A stretch of DNA of 64,000 nucleotides from Gottfriedia acidiceleris (GTDB lineage: Bacteria > Bacillota > Bacilli > Bacillales > Bacillaceae_G), in the NCBI RefSeq assembly GCF_002128425.1, contig NZ_NESS01000001.1:62001-126000 (forward strand), in the 5' to 3' direction. Below are positions 44,115-53,933 of the stretch, one piece after another. Made by a program: the position numbers and the translations under genes. How positions within the stretch are numbered: the first letter of the stretch is position 1; every line of letters begins with the position of its first letter. Below the pieces are notes generated by a model, which saw nothing but the letters and a program-made list of their open reading frames with translations, did no database searches and was not told the origin of the DNA.

Positions 44115-44360
44115 TTAAATGGAAAGTGATATATGATGAATATTACTCATCATATTTGTTACGAACCCGCCTTCAGGTGAGAATAATGAAATTTTCTCAT
44201 CATTATTCACTAATGTAGTGACCGATGATTCTGTTGTTATATCCTCAACAATCATTTGTCCAACTGGTTCAACAATTTTTGTTTGGGATGAATTCGAATA
44301 ACCATTGTTCATCAATAATTGATGGCAAAGTTGCCAAGCCAAGTGATTATAAAATGTCAT
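44115..44360 (-). CDS. Doubtful small open frame, unrecognised
   Basis: 81 codons beginning MTFYNHLAWQLCHQLLMNNG. No ribosome site is visible before the ATG. The middle is acidic and threonine-rich. It may be a fragment of a longer gene, in keeping with the decayed look of 42035-44400. Kept at low confidence for completeness. Confidence 0.25.
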   Translation of the reverse strand: MTFYNHLAWQLCHQLLMNNGYSNSSQTKIVEPVGQMIVEDITTESSVTTLVNNDEKISLFSPEGGFVTNMMSNIHHISLSI

Positions 44361-44446
44361 TTATGTTTACTAATATTCCTGTTTGAGATCTCCTTATTTC
44401 GCCTATATCCATACTTCCTAAAAATTTATGAGTTAAATCAAAAAAA

Positions 44447-44476
44447 AAAGAATCGGCTTTTATTTGCCGATTCTTT
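44447..44476 (-). terminator. Terminator after azoreductase gene
   Basis: AAAGAATCGGC (44447-44457) with GCCGATTCTTT (44466-44476), then a long T run on the minus strand. Confidence 0.9.
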
Positions 44477-44491
44477 TAATATTGTGAATCT

Positions 44492-45148
44492 TTAGTTCGA
44501 AATTTTTGCGCCACTGAATTCTGCAGCAAGAACTTTAGCTTTTTCAATTGCATTTGCTTTAATTTCTTGTGCTTTATCTGGCATAGCAGCCATACCTTCT
44601 ACGAATAATGTAGTTACATCAGTAACCCCAACAAAGTTTAAGATACTTGTTAAGTATGGGCTAGAGAAATTAATTCCAGCAGCAGGACCTTCTGAATATA
44701 CGCCACCACTTGCTTGAATGTGTAATGCTTTTTTATTCTCAAGTAAACCAACTGGACCATTTTCAGTATATTTAAATGTTTTACCAGCAATTGAGATATT
44801 ATCAATAAAGTTTTTTACAACTGATGGGAAACTAAAGTTCCAGAATGGAGTTACAAAAACATACTCATCAGCTTGAGTGAAAATTTCTAAGTTACGATTC
44901 ATAGCAGCTAAAGTAGCTTGTTGATCAGCACTTAATTCTTCAAAAGCAGTACCGTTACCTAATTTGCCCCATGCATCAAATACATTTCCATCTAACATAG
45001 GAACATTTTCTTTAAATAAATCAAAATGAACAACTTCATTTTCAGGATTTGCTTTTTTGTACTCGTTAATAAATGCTTCCCCTACAGTTAGACCAAATGA
45101 ATTTTCAATTGCATTTGGATTTGCAGTAATATAAAGTAATTTTTTCAT
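44492..45148 (-). CDS. azoR: FMN-dependent NADH-azoreductase
   Basis: 218 residues with a flavodoxin-like fold: LLYITANPNAIENSFG binds the FMN phosphate, PFWNFSFPSVVKNFIDNI is the family signature, and HIQASGGVYSEG contacts the isoalloxazine ring. AzoR enzymes reduce quinones and azo compounds using NADH and protect from thiol stress. AGAGGAAG precedes the ATG. Single gene with its own terminator. Confidence 0.93.
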   Translation of the reverse strand: MKKLLYITANPNAIENSFGLTVGEAFINEYKKANPENEVVHFDLFKENVPMLDGNVFDAWGKLGNGTAFEELSADQQATLAAMNRNLEIFTQADEYVFVTPFWNFSFPSVVKNFIDNISIAGKTFKYTENGPVGLLENKKALHIQASGGVYSEGPAAGINFSSPYLTSILNFVGVTDVTTLFVEGMAAMPDKAQEIKANAIEKAKVLAAEFSGAKISN

Positions 45149-45204
45149 CTTAACATCTTCCTCTCAGTTTCGTTTATCTTTAATTCGAGATTTATTATTA
45201 AAAA

Positions 45205-45228
45205 TTAAGGGATAACCAAATCCCTTAA
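45205..45228 (-). terminator. Terminator after dfrA
   Basis: Perfect stem TTAAGGGAT (45205-45213) with ATCCCTTAA (45220-45228), followed by TTTTT on the minus strand. Confidence 0.85.
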
Positions 45229-45257
45229 CCTCATAATAATATCTTTAATTCAAGATG

Positions 45258-45740
45258 TCAATACTTTTTTTCATAAACAAAATATCTATATTTAATTTTT
45301 GATTTTTCATCGACTTGTACTTCAGATACAGATTTAACATTCCAGTCTTCCTTTGAAAAATTAGGGAAGAACGTATCCCCTTCAAAATTATGTTCAATTT
45401 CAGTAATATAAAGTGTATCTAAAAATGGGAATGTTAAATTAAAAATTTCCGCCCCACCGATAATAAATAAATCCTTATTTTTATTTTCTTCAACATAACT
45501 TATAACATCATTAATGACTGTAACACCTTCTGCTTGAAAGTCCTTTTGTCTTGTCACAACGATATTTTCTCGGTTTGGAAGTGGTCTACCAATCGAATCA
45601 AAAGTTTTTCTTCCCATAATAATTGTATACCCAGTAGTGACTTTTTTAAAATAAGCAAGCTCTTGTGGAAGATGCCAAGGCATCTTATTATTTAAGCCGA
45701 TTACATTGTTTTCTGACATTGCAACTAATGCAGCAATCAT
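45258..45740 (-). CDS. dfrA: Dihydrofolate reductase
   Basis: 160 residues. [35 protein letters not shown] is the classic DHFR start with the catalytic acidic residue region; [18 protein letters not shown] and [15 protein letters not shown] bind NADPH. It regenerates tetrahydrofolate after thymidylate synthesis. It overlaps the thyA 3' end by four bases (ATGA) and is translated from the same message. Length and motifs are those of an ordinary chromosomal DHFR. Confidence 0.96.
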   Translation of the reverse strand: MIAALVAMSENNVIGLNNKMPWHLPQELAYFKKVTTGYTIIMGRKTFDSIGRPLPNRENIVVTRQKDFQAEGVTVINDVISYVEENKNKDLFIIGGAEIFNLTFPFLDTLYITEIEHNFEGDTFFPNFSKEDWNVKSVSEVQVDEKSKIKYRYFVYEKKY

Positions 45741-46531
45741 ACACTAACTACCCCTTTGATTGCAGGATGAAATTCATAATCTTCTAATGTAAAATCCTCA
45801 AATTTAAATTCAAAAATGTTTTTAATTTCAGGATTTAACTTCATTTTAGGTAAATTATGAGGCTTTCTTGTTAGTTGTAAATTTATTTGATCAAGATGAT
45901 TTGTATAAATATGTGCGTCACCAAATGTATGTACAAAATCACCTAATTCTAAATCACATACTTGAGCAATCATCATTGTTAATAGTGCATAAGAAGCGAT
46001 ATTAAATGGAACTCCTAGGAAAATGTCAGCACTTCTTTGATAAAGCTGACAAGAAAGTTTTCCATCATTCACATAAAATTGGAAAAAACAATGACATGGT
46101 GCTAAAGCCATTTTATCAAGTTCTCCAACATTCCAAGCAGAAACAATCAGTCTTCGAGAATCTGGATTTGTTTTAATCTGATTAATCACTTCAGTAATTT
46201 GATCAATTGTTGAGCCGTCAGCAGCTTTCCATGATCTCCATTGTTCACCATAAACGGGACCTAAATTACCATTTTCATCTGCCCACTCATTCCAAATACG
46301 TACACCATTTTCTTTTAAATATTGAATGTTTGTGTCACCTTTTAAAAACCATAATAATTCATGAATGATTGATTTTAAATGAACTTTCTTAGTTGTTACT
46401 AAAGGAAAGCCCTCTTGAAGATTAAATCGCATTTGATAACCGAATGTACTAATCGTTCCTGTTCCAGTACGGTCTGTTTTTGTCATGCCATTGTCTAATA
46501 CGTGTTTACATAAATCTAAGTATTGCTTCAT
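45737..46531 (-). CDS. thyA: Thymidylate synthase
   Basis: 264 residues, the short ThyA form like B. subtilis Thy[33 protein letters not shown] with the catalytic Cys, [18 protein letters not shown] and [11 protein letters not shown] are present. It methylates dUMP to dTMP with methylene-tetrahydrofolate. First gene of the thyA-dfrA pair. Confidence 0.97.
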   Translation of the reverse strand: MKQYLDLCKHVLDNGMTKTDRTGTGTISTFGYQMRFNLQEGFPLVTTKKVHLKSIIHELLWFLKGDTNIQYLKENGVRIWNEWADENGNLGPVYGEQWRSWKAADGSTIDQITEVINQIKTNPDSRRLIVSAWNVGELDKMALAPCHCFFQFYVNDGKLSCQLYQRSADIFLGVPFNIASYALLTMMIAQVCDLELGDFVHTFGDAHIYTNHLDQINLQLTRKPHNLPKMKLNPEIKNIFEFKFEDFTLEDYEFHPAIKGVVSV

Positions 46532-46561
46532 ATCGGCCTCCTAATTATGTATTATTCATTC

Positions 46562-47350
46562 TTAATGATGATCTTCACTAATTTCAATATAACCAAAGTG
46601 AAATTCTGATGATTTTCGAATTAATTGATTAAATCCATATTTTTTAAATCTTTCACTTCTAAAATGGTCTTTCAAAACTACTCTTTTTTTGGCAACGCGC
46701 TTAGCTTCGTTAATCACTTCATATGTCAGATCATCATATGCAGCTAAATTTTTCAATGCTGCAATCCCCGAAGAGGCTTCGATATTTTTTTCAAACATCG
46801 GATCAAAATAAACGATATCAAAAGATTGATCTGGAAGTGTCTTCAAATATGCTTTGTAATCTATATTTTTCACTTCAATTTTGTTAATGATATTCGACCA
46901 ATCTAAAATGTTCTGTTTATTTGTTTTTAAACCTACCTTAGTCAAGTAAGCGATAATTTCGTTTTTCTCTAAGCCTATAACTTTTCCTTCGTCACCTACA
47001 ACATAACTTGCAACAATACTATCTGAAGCCATTCCAAGCGTACAGTCTAATAGTGAATCACCTTTTGTTAATAAACAAGCGTCACAAAATGGATCATGTT
47101 CACCCTTTTTCAATCGTCTAATTCTAAAAACTGATGAGTTCGGGTGAAAAAAATATGGAATTGCTTGATCATCCTCATACCATTCTAATCTATTTTTACC
47201 TAATACTAGTATAGGTTTTTTAAATTTATCGTAGATTTCTTCAATGCTAAATTCTTTTCGGAGAATTAACTGTCCATTTAAGTCTGAAGCAATTTTTTCA
47301 GCTTCCTTTTCTAAATAAACATTTGGCCTTAAGCAAGTTGTAATAATCAT
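46562..47350 (-). CDS. ypiP: Class I SAM-dependent methyltransferase (YpiP-like)
   Basis: 262 residues. The N-terminal ~90 residues are a separate domain; then DPFCDACLLTKGDSLLDCTLGMASDSIVASYVVG is the SAM-binding glycine region, FDIVYFDPMFE is the catalytic-type motif IV, and KRVVLKDHFRSERFKKYGFNQL follows. This resembles the RsmJ-like group represented by B. subtilis YpiP. The target (probably RNA) is not known. AAGGAG precedes the ATG. It lies just upstream of thyA-dfrA on the same strand. Confidence 0.82.
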   Translation of the reverse strand: MIITTCLRPNVYLEKEAEKIASDLNGQLILRKEFSIEEIYDKFKKPILVLGKNRLEWYEDDQAIPYFFHPNSSVFRIRRLKKGEHDPFCDACLLTKGDSLLDCTLGMASDSIVASYVVGDEGKVIGLEKNEIIAYLTKVGLKTNKQNILDWSNIINKIEVKNIDYKAYLKTLPDQSFDIVYFDPMFEKNIEASSGIAALKNLAAYDDLTYEVINEAKRVAKKRVVLKDHFRSERFKKYGFNQLIRKSSEFHFGYIEISEDHH

Positions 47351-47369
47351 ACGTCTCCTTAATTAAGAA

Positions 47370-47393
47370 AAAAGAGGAAAAAAATCCTCTTTT
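47370..47393 (-). terminator. Terminator after brxA
   Basis: AAAAGAGGA (47370-47378) with TCCTCTTTT (47385-47393). The right arm overlaps the brxA stop codon; on the minus strand the stem runs into TTTCTTAATT. Confidence 0.7.
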
Positions 47394-47820
47394 ACATTTG
47401 TGCAAATATAGATTGAATTCTAGCTTTAATATCTTCAGGAGTTGAGCCTTCAATTTGTTCGCGAGGAATAAATCCAACTACTTCTTTACCTTTAAATACT
47501 GCCATTGACGGTGAAGAAGGTGGGAAGTCAGCTAAATATTCTCTTAACGTTGCAGTTGCTTCTTTATCTTGTCCAGCAAATACCGTCATAACATTTGCAG
47601 GTTTCTTTTCTGATTCAATAACAGCTTGGACTGCAGAAGGTCTAGCAAGTCCAGCAGCACAACCACAAACTGAATTGATTACAAAAAATGCAGTATCATT
47701 TAATTCATTCATAAATGACTCTACTTCTTCCCCAGTAGTTAATTCTGTAAAACCATTTGAAGTTAGTTCTTCTCTCATTGGTTTTACGATCCCTTTCATG
47801 TACTCATCATATGCATTCAT
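47392..47820 (-). CDS. brxA: Bacilliredoxin BrxA (YphP)
   Basis: 142 residues with a thioredoxin-like fold and the redox motif CGC in NSVCGCAAGLARPS, the bacilliredoxin signature. BrxA removes bacillithiol from bacillithiolated proteins. Its ATG overlaps the ypgR stop (TAATG), so it is translationally coupled to ypgR. In B. subtilis yphP lies near ypgR. This implies the cell makes bacillithiol. Confidence 0.95.
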   Translation of the reverse strand: MNAYDEYMKGIVKPMREELTSNGFTELTTGEEVESFMNELNDTAFFVINSVCGCAAGLARPSAVQAVIESEKKPANVMTVFAGQDKEATATLREYLADFPPSSPSMAVFKGKEVVGFIPREQIEGSTPEDIKARIQSIFAQM

Positions 47821-48974
47821 TAGTTTGTTTCTCCTTTTTCATTTTCTAATTTATTTCGTTCAGTCATTTGTTTCCATACTGAACCTAGTGCTTCCTCACC
47901 ATTCTCAATTCGATGTAAAGCAAGCTGAACTTGTAATTTCACTTCGAATTCTGGGTCTTCTAATGCAGCTTTTAATGCTGGAATTGCACTTTCATCACCT
48001 AGTTCAAAAAGAAACATTGCTGCACGCCATCTAACTAATTTGCTTGGATCTTTTAATGCTTCAATCATAGATGGCATTGCTTCTTCATATCCTAAGTCTG
48101 ATAGACAATCTCCAGCAATTCGTCTTACACCGACTGCCTTATCCTTTAAAGCCTCATATAAATAAGGTAACACTAATTCTGATTTTAACATACCTAAATA
48201 AGCTGTAGCTAATCTTCTTATTGAAACATGCTCATCTTTTAATGCGATTTTTAGTAAAGGTAAATCTTCAAGTGTAGGATCGATTTTTATAAATCTAGCA
48301 TACCTTTTTTTCCAATCTTTTTCTTCAAAAATATCTGCAGTAAATGGTTCAAATTTAGGAACTTCTTTTTTCTCTACATTAGAAACATGATCCGTCATCA
48401 CTTCGTTCACGATATTCTTTATATCGTTTTCAGTGTGAGTAGCAGTTAATTCATCAATAATTTCTTTTTCAATTGTTGATAATTCACCATAACGAATTCC
48501 ATAATCAATCCACTGTCTTTCAAATACAACATTTGATGAAGATGTTGTTAATTTCATAATTGCTTCTTTATAGTATGGTGGTAAAGCTGCTCTTTGTTCT
48601 TCACCATTTACAATTAATTTCAATTGCATTGGAATATTATGATACATTTGAACAAATACTTGGACCTCACCAAAATGATTATCAATTATCGTTTCATTTG
48701 TAGCTTCATCATTTACTTCTTCACCAAATACATTTCTGACTTGAAGTAAAATAGTTTGCCAATTTGCATTTGACTTACGATCAATGGCAATGAAATCAGC
48801 AACATGATAGACACTTTTGATTCCTTCAATCCCCAATATTTCTTGTATTATTAATGGTGCCTTGTCAATATTATCAATAGAATAATGATTTCTACTTCCT
48901 GATGGCAATTCCTCATCTAATAACACTTTCATTGTATTAGGACTTGGTGTTGGTTCGATAGACTTAATTTTCAT
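47820..48974 (-). CDS. ypgR: YpgR / conserved virulence factor C family, Nfu-N plus HEAT repeats
   Basis: 384 residues. Residues 1-85 resemble the Nfu N-terminal domain (PTPSPNTMKVLLDEELPSG...IKSVYHVADFIAIDRKSNANW). From about 215 on are HEAT-like repeats: PLLKIALKDEHVSIRRLATAYLG, PYLYEALKDKAVGVRRIAGDCLSDLG, PSMIEALKDPSKLVRWRAAMFLFELG, PALKAALEDPEFEVKLQVQLAL. Staphylococcal CvfC is a homologue. It may act in protein or iron-sulfur handling; not established. First gene of the ypgR-brxA pair. Confidence 0.9.
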   Translation of the reverse strand: MKIKSIEPTPSPNTMKVLLDEELPSGSRNHYSIDNIDKAPLIIQEILGIEGIKSVYHVADFIAIDRKSNANWQTILLQVRNVFGEEVNDEATNETIIDNHFGEVQVFVQMYHNIPMQLKLIVNGEEQRAALPPYYKEAIMKLTTSSSNVVFERQWIDYGIRYGELSTIEKEIIDELTATHTENDIKNIVNEVMTDHVSNVEKKEVPKFEPFTADIFEEKDWKKRYARFIKIDPTLEDLPLLKIALKDEHVSIRRLATAYLGMLKSELVLPYLYEALKDKAVGVRRIAGDCLSDLGYEEAMPSMIEALKDPSKLVRWRAAMFLFELGDESAIPALKAALEDPEFEVKLQVQLALHRIENGEEALGSVWKQMTERNKLENEKGETN

Positions 48975-49029
48975 CTTAATCTCCTCTTCTTGTTATTTAG
49001 TCCATTCTATCAAAAAGAGGAAAATCTCA

Positions 49030-49419
49030 CTATTGTAACGCCTTAACGAATTCTTCAAAGTCATTCGTACTTGATTCGACTGCGTTGTGAGCTAATTCTT
49101 CAGATCGACGAGTAAAAAGGTGAAATTTCTCAACTATTATTTCCGTCACATAAATAGGTTTTTCAGAATCCTTTACATAACTAGAGGTTTTAATAACACC
49201 TTCAATCGATACTTCCATACCTCTTTTTGCTTTTTTAGTAGCATACTCAGCAATTTGACCCCATAATTTTACTGAAACATAATTCGTTCTCGTTTTTTTC
49301 AGATAATCTGAATAAACATTCGTAGCAATATTAATAAAAGTTGTTTTCCTTCCATTCGGTGTAGTTTGTAAAATGGGTTCTTTTGTTAATCTTCCTACTA
49401 TTACAACATTGTTTATCAT
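49030..49419 (-). CDS. Single-stranded DNA-binding protein (SsbB-like, short)
   Basis: 129 residues from ATG 49419 (MINNVVIVGRLTKEPILQ); GGAG lies nine bases upstream, while the ATG at 49428 touches the site. The OB fold is complete: RKTTFINIATN, YVSVKLWGQIAEYATKKAKRGMEVSIEGVIKTSSY. The acidic DDDIPF-type C-terminal tip of housekeeping SSB is missing; the end is DFEEFVKALQ. It is thus a paralogue, like competence SsbB, rather than the replicative SSB. Confidence 0.88.
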   Translation of the reverse strand: MINNVVIVGRLTKEPILQTTPNGRKTTFINIATNVYSDYLKKTRTNYVSVKLWGQIAEYATKKAKRGMEVSIEGVIKTSSYVKDSEKPIYVTEIIVEKFHLFTRRSEELAHNAVESSTNDFEEFVKALQ

Positions 49420-49583
49420 TATTACCATCTCCTTTATTTTTTTCTACAATACAAAATTATTGTAAGTTCGTAAAAAAAGGAAAATAGTATTTTAAATAAA
49501 CTTTTATTTTTAAAAATACATTATGGAATAAAAAATCTTGATTAGTAAAATGACATAATAATCCAAAACTCAAATTTAATAAT

Positions 49584-51473
49584 CTACTTTAAACTTTCAA
49601 CTAGATCACTTAAAACTGACCAACGCTCCATTTTCTGTTCTAACCCTGCTTCTTTCTCTTCAATTTCTTTAGAAAGTTTATAAGCCTCATCAAAATTAGA
49701 ACCTACACCTTGTAATTTTTCATTTAGTGTCTCAATCTCATTTTCAAGTTTTTCAATATCTGATTCAATGCTATCCCATTCTTTTTGTTCTTGATAAGTT
49801 AATCGCTTTTTCTTCTGTTCTTTTTGATAAACTGGTTTTTCAATTGTCTCTTTTATAACATCGACTTCACGTTTTTCGTTAGATTGTCGTTCTAAATAAT
49901 CCGTATAGCTTTCTAATGTAGATGAAATTTTTCCTTCACCTTCGAAAATTAATAATTTATTTGTAACTTTATCTAAGAAATAACGATCATGTGATACAGT
50001 AACTACTACGCCACTAAAATTCTCGATATAGTCTTCTAAAACTGTTAACGTATCGATATCTAAATCGTTTGTTGGTTCATCAAGTAATAATAAATTTGGA
50101 GCAGTCATTAACAGTCTTAGTAAATAGAGTCTTCTTTTCTCGCCACCAGAAAGTTTACCCAATTGTACACCATGAGATTGAGTAGGAAATAAGAATGTTT
50201 CAAGCATTTGTGAAGCTGAAATTGTTTTTCCATCTGGGGTATGAATGACTTCTGCTTCTTCCTTAATATAATCGATCATTCTCATAGTTGGTTTCACATT
50301 TTCTTGTATTTGAGTATAGTATGCTACTTTAACTGTTTGTCCAATTTCAATTTCACCTGAATCAACTTGTTCTTCTCCAACAAGCATTTTCAATAAAGTT
50401 GTCTTACCCGCACCGTTTTCACCAATTATTCCAATTCGATCAGTTTGAAGTAAAAGTAAATTAAAATTATCTAAAATCGTTTTCTCATTGAATGACTTAT
50501 TAACATGTTTAAACTCAACAACTTTTTTACCTAAACGAGTTTGTTGAAAGTTCATCTCTAATTCTACTTTTTCTTGATTATTAAGTTTACCCGATAGTTC
50601 ATCAAATCGTTGAATACGAGCTTTTTGCTTAGTCGTTCTAGCTTTAGCCCCTCTACGCATCCAAGCTAATTCTCTTCTAAATAGGTTGTTTCTTTTTTCA
50701 TTTGTAGCTGCCTCTTGCTCTTCCCTGGCAGCTCTTTGTTCAATATAATACTGATAGTTTCCTTCATAGCGATAGATATTACTATTTGATAACTCTAATA
50801 ATGCTGTTGTAACTTCATCTAAAAAATAACGATCATGTGTGACAAATAATACCGCATTTTGCAGTCTTTTTATGTATTCTTGTAAAAACACGATACATTC
50901 ATAATCCAAATGGTTCGTAGGCTCATCTAAAATTAATAAATCACATGGATGTATTAATGCTTTTGCTAAGGCTACTCGTTTCTTCTGACCACCTGAAAGT
51001 AATGAGACATCTAAATTTAAATTTGATAAACCTAATTTCGATAAAATTGTCTTTGCATTTGCTTCCAGATCCCAACCATTTAATGTATCCATTTCAGCTT
51101 GTAATTTTAATAATTCATTTTGAAGGCTTTGATTTAATGGATCTTCTCCGAGTGCTTGTAATGTTTTTTCATATGATTTTACTAAAACCATTACTTTATC
51201 ATCACTCTCAAATACTGCTTCGAGAATCGTTTGGTTTTTATCAAAGTCTTCATGTTGAGGCAAATAACTTATTACATAATCTTTTGGAGTCGTTATTTTT
51301 CCTTCATCTGCTGACTCGACCCCAGCTATAATTTTTAATAAACTCGATTTACCTGTTCCATTTATACCTAATAATCCAATTTTTTGACCTTCACTTACGG
51401 TAAATGAAATTTTATCGAATAAAGTTTTTTCTCCATACGTTTTAATTAAATTTTCTACACTTAAAATCTTCAT
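49584..51473 (-). CDS. yfmR: ABC-F family ribosome-associated ATPase (YfmR/Uup-type)
   Basis: 629 residues, same length as B. subtilis YfmR. Two ATPase domains: Walker A GINGTGKSSLLK and GENGAGKTTLLK, signatures LLSGGQKKRVALAKAL and LSGGEKRRLYLLRLL, Walker B LLILDEPTNHLDYE and LLLLDEPTNDLDID. A linker with basic residues (RRGAKARTTKQKARIQRFDEL) and a C-terminal coiled coil (about 550-629) define the Uup group. Such proteins bind the ribosomal E site and relieve stalls; YfmR works alongside EF-P. No membrane domain. It overlaps the ypgQ stop by four bases. Confidence 0.93.
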   Translation of the reverse strand: MKILSVENLIKTYGEKTLFDKISFTVSEGQKIGLLGINGTGKSSLLKIIAGVESADEGKITTPKDYVISYLPQHEDFDKNQTILEAVFESDDKVMVLVKSYEKTLQALGEDPLNQSLQNELLKLQAEMDTLNGWDLEANAKTILSKLGLSNLNLDVSLLSGGQKKRVALAKALIHPCDLLILDEPTNHLDYECIVFLQEYIKRLQNAVLFVTHDRYFLDEVTTALLELSNSNIYRYEGNYQYYIEQRAAREEQEAATNEKRNNLFRRELAWMRRGAKARTTKQKARIQRFDELSGKLNNQEKVELEMNFQQTRLGKKVVEFKHVNKSFNEKTILDNFNLLLLQTDRIGIIGENGAGKTTLLKMLVGEEQVDSGEIEIGQTVKVAYYTQIQENVKPTMRMIDYIKEEAEVIHTPDGKTISASQMLETFLFPTQSHGVQLGKLSGGEKRRLYLLRLLMTAPNLLLLDEPTNDLDIDTLTVLEDYIENFSGVVVTVSHDRYFLDKVTNKLLIFEGEGKISSTLESYTDYLERQSNEKREVDVIKETIEKPVYQKEQKKKRLTYQEQKEWDSIESDIEKLENEIETLNEKLQGVGSNFDEAYKLSKEIEEKEAGLEQKMERWSVLSDLVESLK

Positions 51474-52117
51474 ATTTTAAAATTCCACTCTTTCATAAAT
51501 TCATCGATGAATTTTTCTACAAATAGATGCCTTTCCTCGGCTAATTCTAATGCTGTATTTGTATTCATTAAGTCTTTTAGTTTTAATATTTTTTCATAGA
51601 AGTGATGTAATGAAGAACTTTTGTCACTTCTATATTCTTCGATCGTCATGTTTTCTCTTATTTTAAATTCTGGGTTAAACATACTACGACCTTTTTTACC
51701 TCCGTACGCAAACGTTCTTGCAACTCCAATTGCTCCAATTGCATCCAAACGATCAGCATCTTGTACAATTTTACCTTCTAATGTTGATGGAATAACACCA
51801 TTCCCTCCTTTATAGGAGATATTTTCGATTATGTACATGATTGTATTTACGTTTTCTTTACTATTTAATAATTCATTTAGAACTGTTTCTAATTGAGTTT
51901 TCTGAGCTTCAAGATTATCATGTAATTTATCATCTATTACATCGTGCACTAATGCAGCACACTCTACGATGAATTGATTTGCATTTTCTTTTTGAGCAAT
52001 ATGTACTGCTAAGTTTCTAACCCGGTCAATATGATACCAGTCATGTCCAGAACTATCACCTTGATGAAGATTTCGAACATAATTTTCTAATTGTAATATG
52101 ATTTCCTGCTGATTCAT
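51470..52117 (-). CDS. ypgQ: HD-domain phosphohydrolase (YpgQ)
   Basis: 215 residues of the HD superfamily: SGHDWYHIDRVRNLAVHIA, CAALVHDVIDDK (HD motif) and IVQDADRLDAIGAIGVARTFAYGG carry the metal ligands. B. subtilis YpgQ is a manganese-dependent pyrophosphohydrolase acting on nucleotides. It is followed directly by yfmR with a four-base overlap, and bsaA lies upstream, as near ypgQ in B. subtilis. Confidence 0.92.
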   Translation of the reverse strand: MNQQEIILQLENYVRNLHQGDSSGHDWYHIDRVRNLAVHIAQKENANQFIVECAALVHDVIDDKLHDNLEAQKTQLETVLNELLNSKENVNTIMYIIENISYKGGNGVIPSTLEGKIVQDADRLDAIGAIGVARTFAYGGKKGRSMFNPEFKIRENMTIEEYRSDKSSSLHHFYEKILKLKDLMNTNTALELAEERHLFVEKFIDEFMKEWNFKI

Positions 52118-52210
52118 ACTCGTACCTCCATAAATCGACTAGTGATATTATATCATTTTTCTATCACCGTAAAACATTAATAGGTTAAGAGGCAATCAAA
52201 TTTATAAAAA

Positions 52211-52235
52211 AAACCTTCACTTTTTGTGGAGGTTT
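52211..52235 (-). terminator. Terminator after bsaA
   Basis: AAACCTTCAC (52211-52220) with GTGGAGGTTT (52226-52235), one G-T pair, then a T run on the minus strand. Confidence 0.8.
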
Positions 52236-52299
52236 TTAGAGTGTAGATAAAGTCTACAATTATGATTTTATATTTCATTAATAGCTATCTAATTCTATT

Positions 52300-52782
52300 T
52301 TACGCTTTCAATAATTTCTCAATTGTCGATCTCATCTCTTGAGGATTTGTTTGAGGAGCAAATCGTTCAATGACTTCACCATTTTTATCAATAATAAATT
52401 TAGTAAAGTTCCATTTTATTGATTTTAACCCCATAATACCTGGAGCTTTTGAGCTTAAATATTTAAAAAGTGGATCTGCTTTGTCACCATTTACATCAAT
52501 TTTTCCAAAAACAGGGAAGGTTACACCAAAATTTAATTCACAAAAACTTTGAATTTCTTCATTTGAACCTGGTTCTTGATTCATAAATTGATTACATGGA
52601 AAACCAAGAATCACTAATCCCTCTTCTTTATATTCTTCATATAATGCCTGTAAATCTTTATATTGAGGAGTATATCCACATGCACTTGCAGTATTTACAA
52701 CAATAATCACTTTATCTTTATAATTTGAAAGAGATACATCTTCGCCTTTGCTATCTTTTACTTCAAAATCATAAATACTCAT
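52300..52782 (-). CDS. bsaA: Glutathione peroxidase family protein (BsaA)
   Basis: 160 residues. NTASACGYTPQYKDLQALYEEY has the peroxidatic Cys where animal enzymes have selenocysteine; LGFPCNQFMNQEPGSNEEI and WNFTKFIIDKNGEVIERF supply the Gln and Trp of the catalytic tetrad. In Bacilli the reductant is probably thioredoxin or bacillithiol rather than glutathione. AGGAGG precedes the ATG. Monocistronic. Confidence 0.94.
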   Translation of the reverse strand: MSIYDFEVKDSKGEDVSLSNYKDKVIIVVNTASACGYTPQYKDLQALYEEYKEEGLVILGFPCNQFMNQEPGSNEEIQSFCELNFGVTFPVFGKIDVNGDKADPLFKYLSSKAPGIMGLKSIKWNFTKFIIDKNGEVIERFAPQTNPQEMRSTIEKLLKA

Positions 52783-52950
52783 TTCACATTCCTCCTACTT
52801 CCTTATAATGTTAATAGTAATTATTTTCCATCAAAAAGTCTAATTCTAAATACTATATTTTGAAAAAAATCTTCAAACATATTAGTATTTAACTTATAGT
52901 TTAATTAAACTATTTTCTTCACCTTTAAATTTAAGAATGGAGGTAAGATT

Positions 52951-53895
52951 ATGCAAGATTTAGGCTTTAATACATATTTAATTGATTTATTTGATTTGTC
53001 GTTTAAGGAACGAACGGGTAGCTACATTATTTTTGATGATGATATTACAATCATAGAAACAAGTGCAAGCCCTTCCCATGAGTATTTATTACAAGGATTA
53101 AAAGAGCTACAAATTTCATTTGACAGAATTAAACGTGTTATCGTAACACATATTCATTTAGATCACTCAGGTGGCGCTGGCTTACTAATGGAAAAATGTC
53201 CTAATGCAACTCTTTTTGTACATCCTAAAGGAGCTAGACATTTAGAAGATCCGACAAAATTAATTGCGAGTGCGAAACAAGTTTATGGTGATGATTTTGA
53301 TCGATTATTTAATCCAATTCTTCCTATTGACTCTTCTAAAATTTATCAAGTAGCCGATGGCGAAGAACTTGTTATTAGTAAAAATCGTAAACTAACATTT
53401 TTACATACTCCAGGACATGCCAATCACCATATTTCAATTTTCGATTCTTCTAGTAAATTTATGTATACAGGAGATACATTAGGTATTTATTATCCACAGC
53501 TTCAAAAGGAAATAGGGACGTTTATTTTACCATCGACATCACCTAACCAATTTTCATCCGAAGCAACGCTAAGTTCATCAGAAAAAATTCAAAAGTATAA
53601 TCCAAATGCTATTTGCTTCGGTCATTTTGGATTAACTAGAGATACAAGTTTCGTATATGAGTCTTTAAAACAATATTTAGATCGTTTTATAAAACTGACT
53701 GCTTCCACGCTTGAAGAAAATAAAGAGCAACCTTTTTATGAGAAAAGTAGGATTCTATCATCGGCACTATACAATGAAGTAAAGCACGATCTTCAAAATA
53801 AGAATATTGATGAGAATCATCCAGTTTTCGAGATTATTAAGTTAGATTTAGAAGTTTCAGCTATGGGATTAGTACTAGCTATGGATCAAAATTAA
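52951..53895 (+). CDS. Metallo-beta-lactamase fold hydrolase
   Basis: 314 residues. VIVTHIHLDHSGGAG is the binuclear metal motif; FVHPKGARHLEDPTKL, LHTPGHANHHISIFD and YTGDTLGIYY supply the other ligands; ICFGHFG is late. The C-terminal third is helical. Glyoxalase II-like or lactonase-like in layout but with no feature fixing the substrate. GGAGGTAAG precedes the ATG. It shares a terminator with the convergent helicase gene. Confidence 0.88.
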   Translation: MQDLGFNTYLIDLFDLSFKERTGSYIIFDDDITIIETSASPSHEYLLQGLKELQISFDRIKRVIVTHIHLDHSGGAGLLMEKCPNATLFVHPKGARHLEDPTKLIASAKQVYGDDFDRLFNPILPIDSSKIYQVADGEELVISKNRKLTFLHTPGHANHHISIFDSSSKFMYTGDTLGIYYPQLQKEIGTFILPSTSPNQFSSEATLSSSEKIQKYNPNAICFGHFGLTRDTSFVYESLKQYLDRFIKLTASTLEENKEQPFYEKSRILSSALYNEVKHDLQNKNIDENHPVFEIIKLDLEVSAMGLVLAMDQN

Positions 53896-53901
53896 CAAAC
53901 T

Positions 53902-53932
53902 AAAAAACTTCAGCCATTTGGCTGAAGTTTTT
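53902..53932. terminator. Bidirectional terminator
   Basis: AAAAAACTTCAGCC (53902-53915) with GGCTGAAGTTTTT (53920-53932), a strong stem with a four-base loop. Confidence 0.92.
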
Positions 53933-53933
53933 G

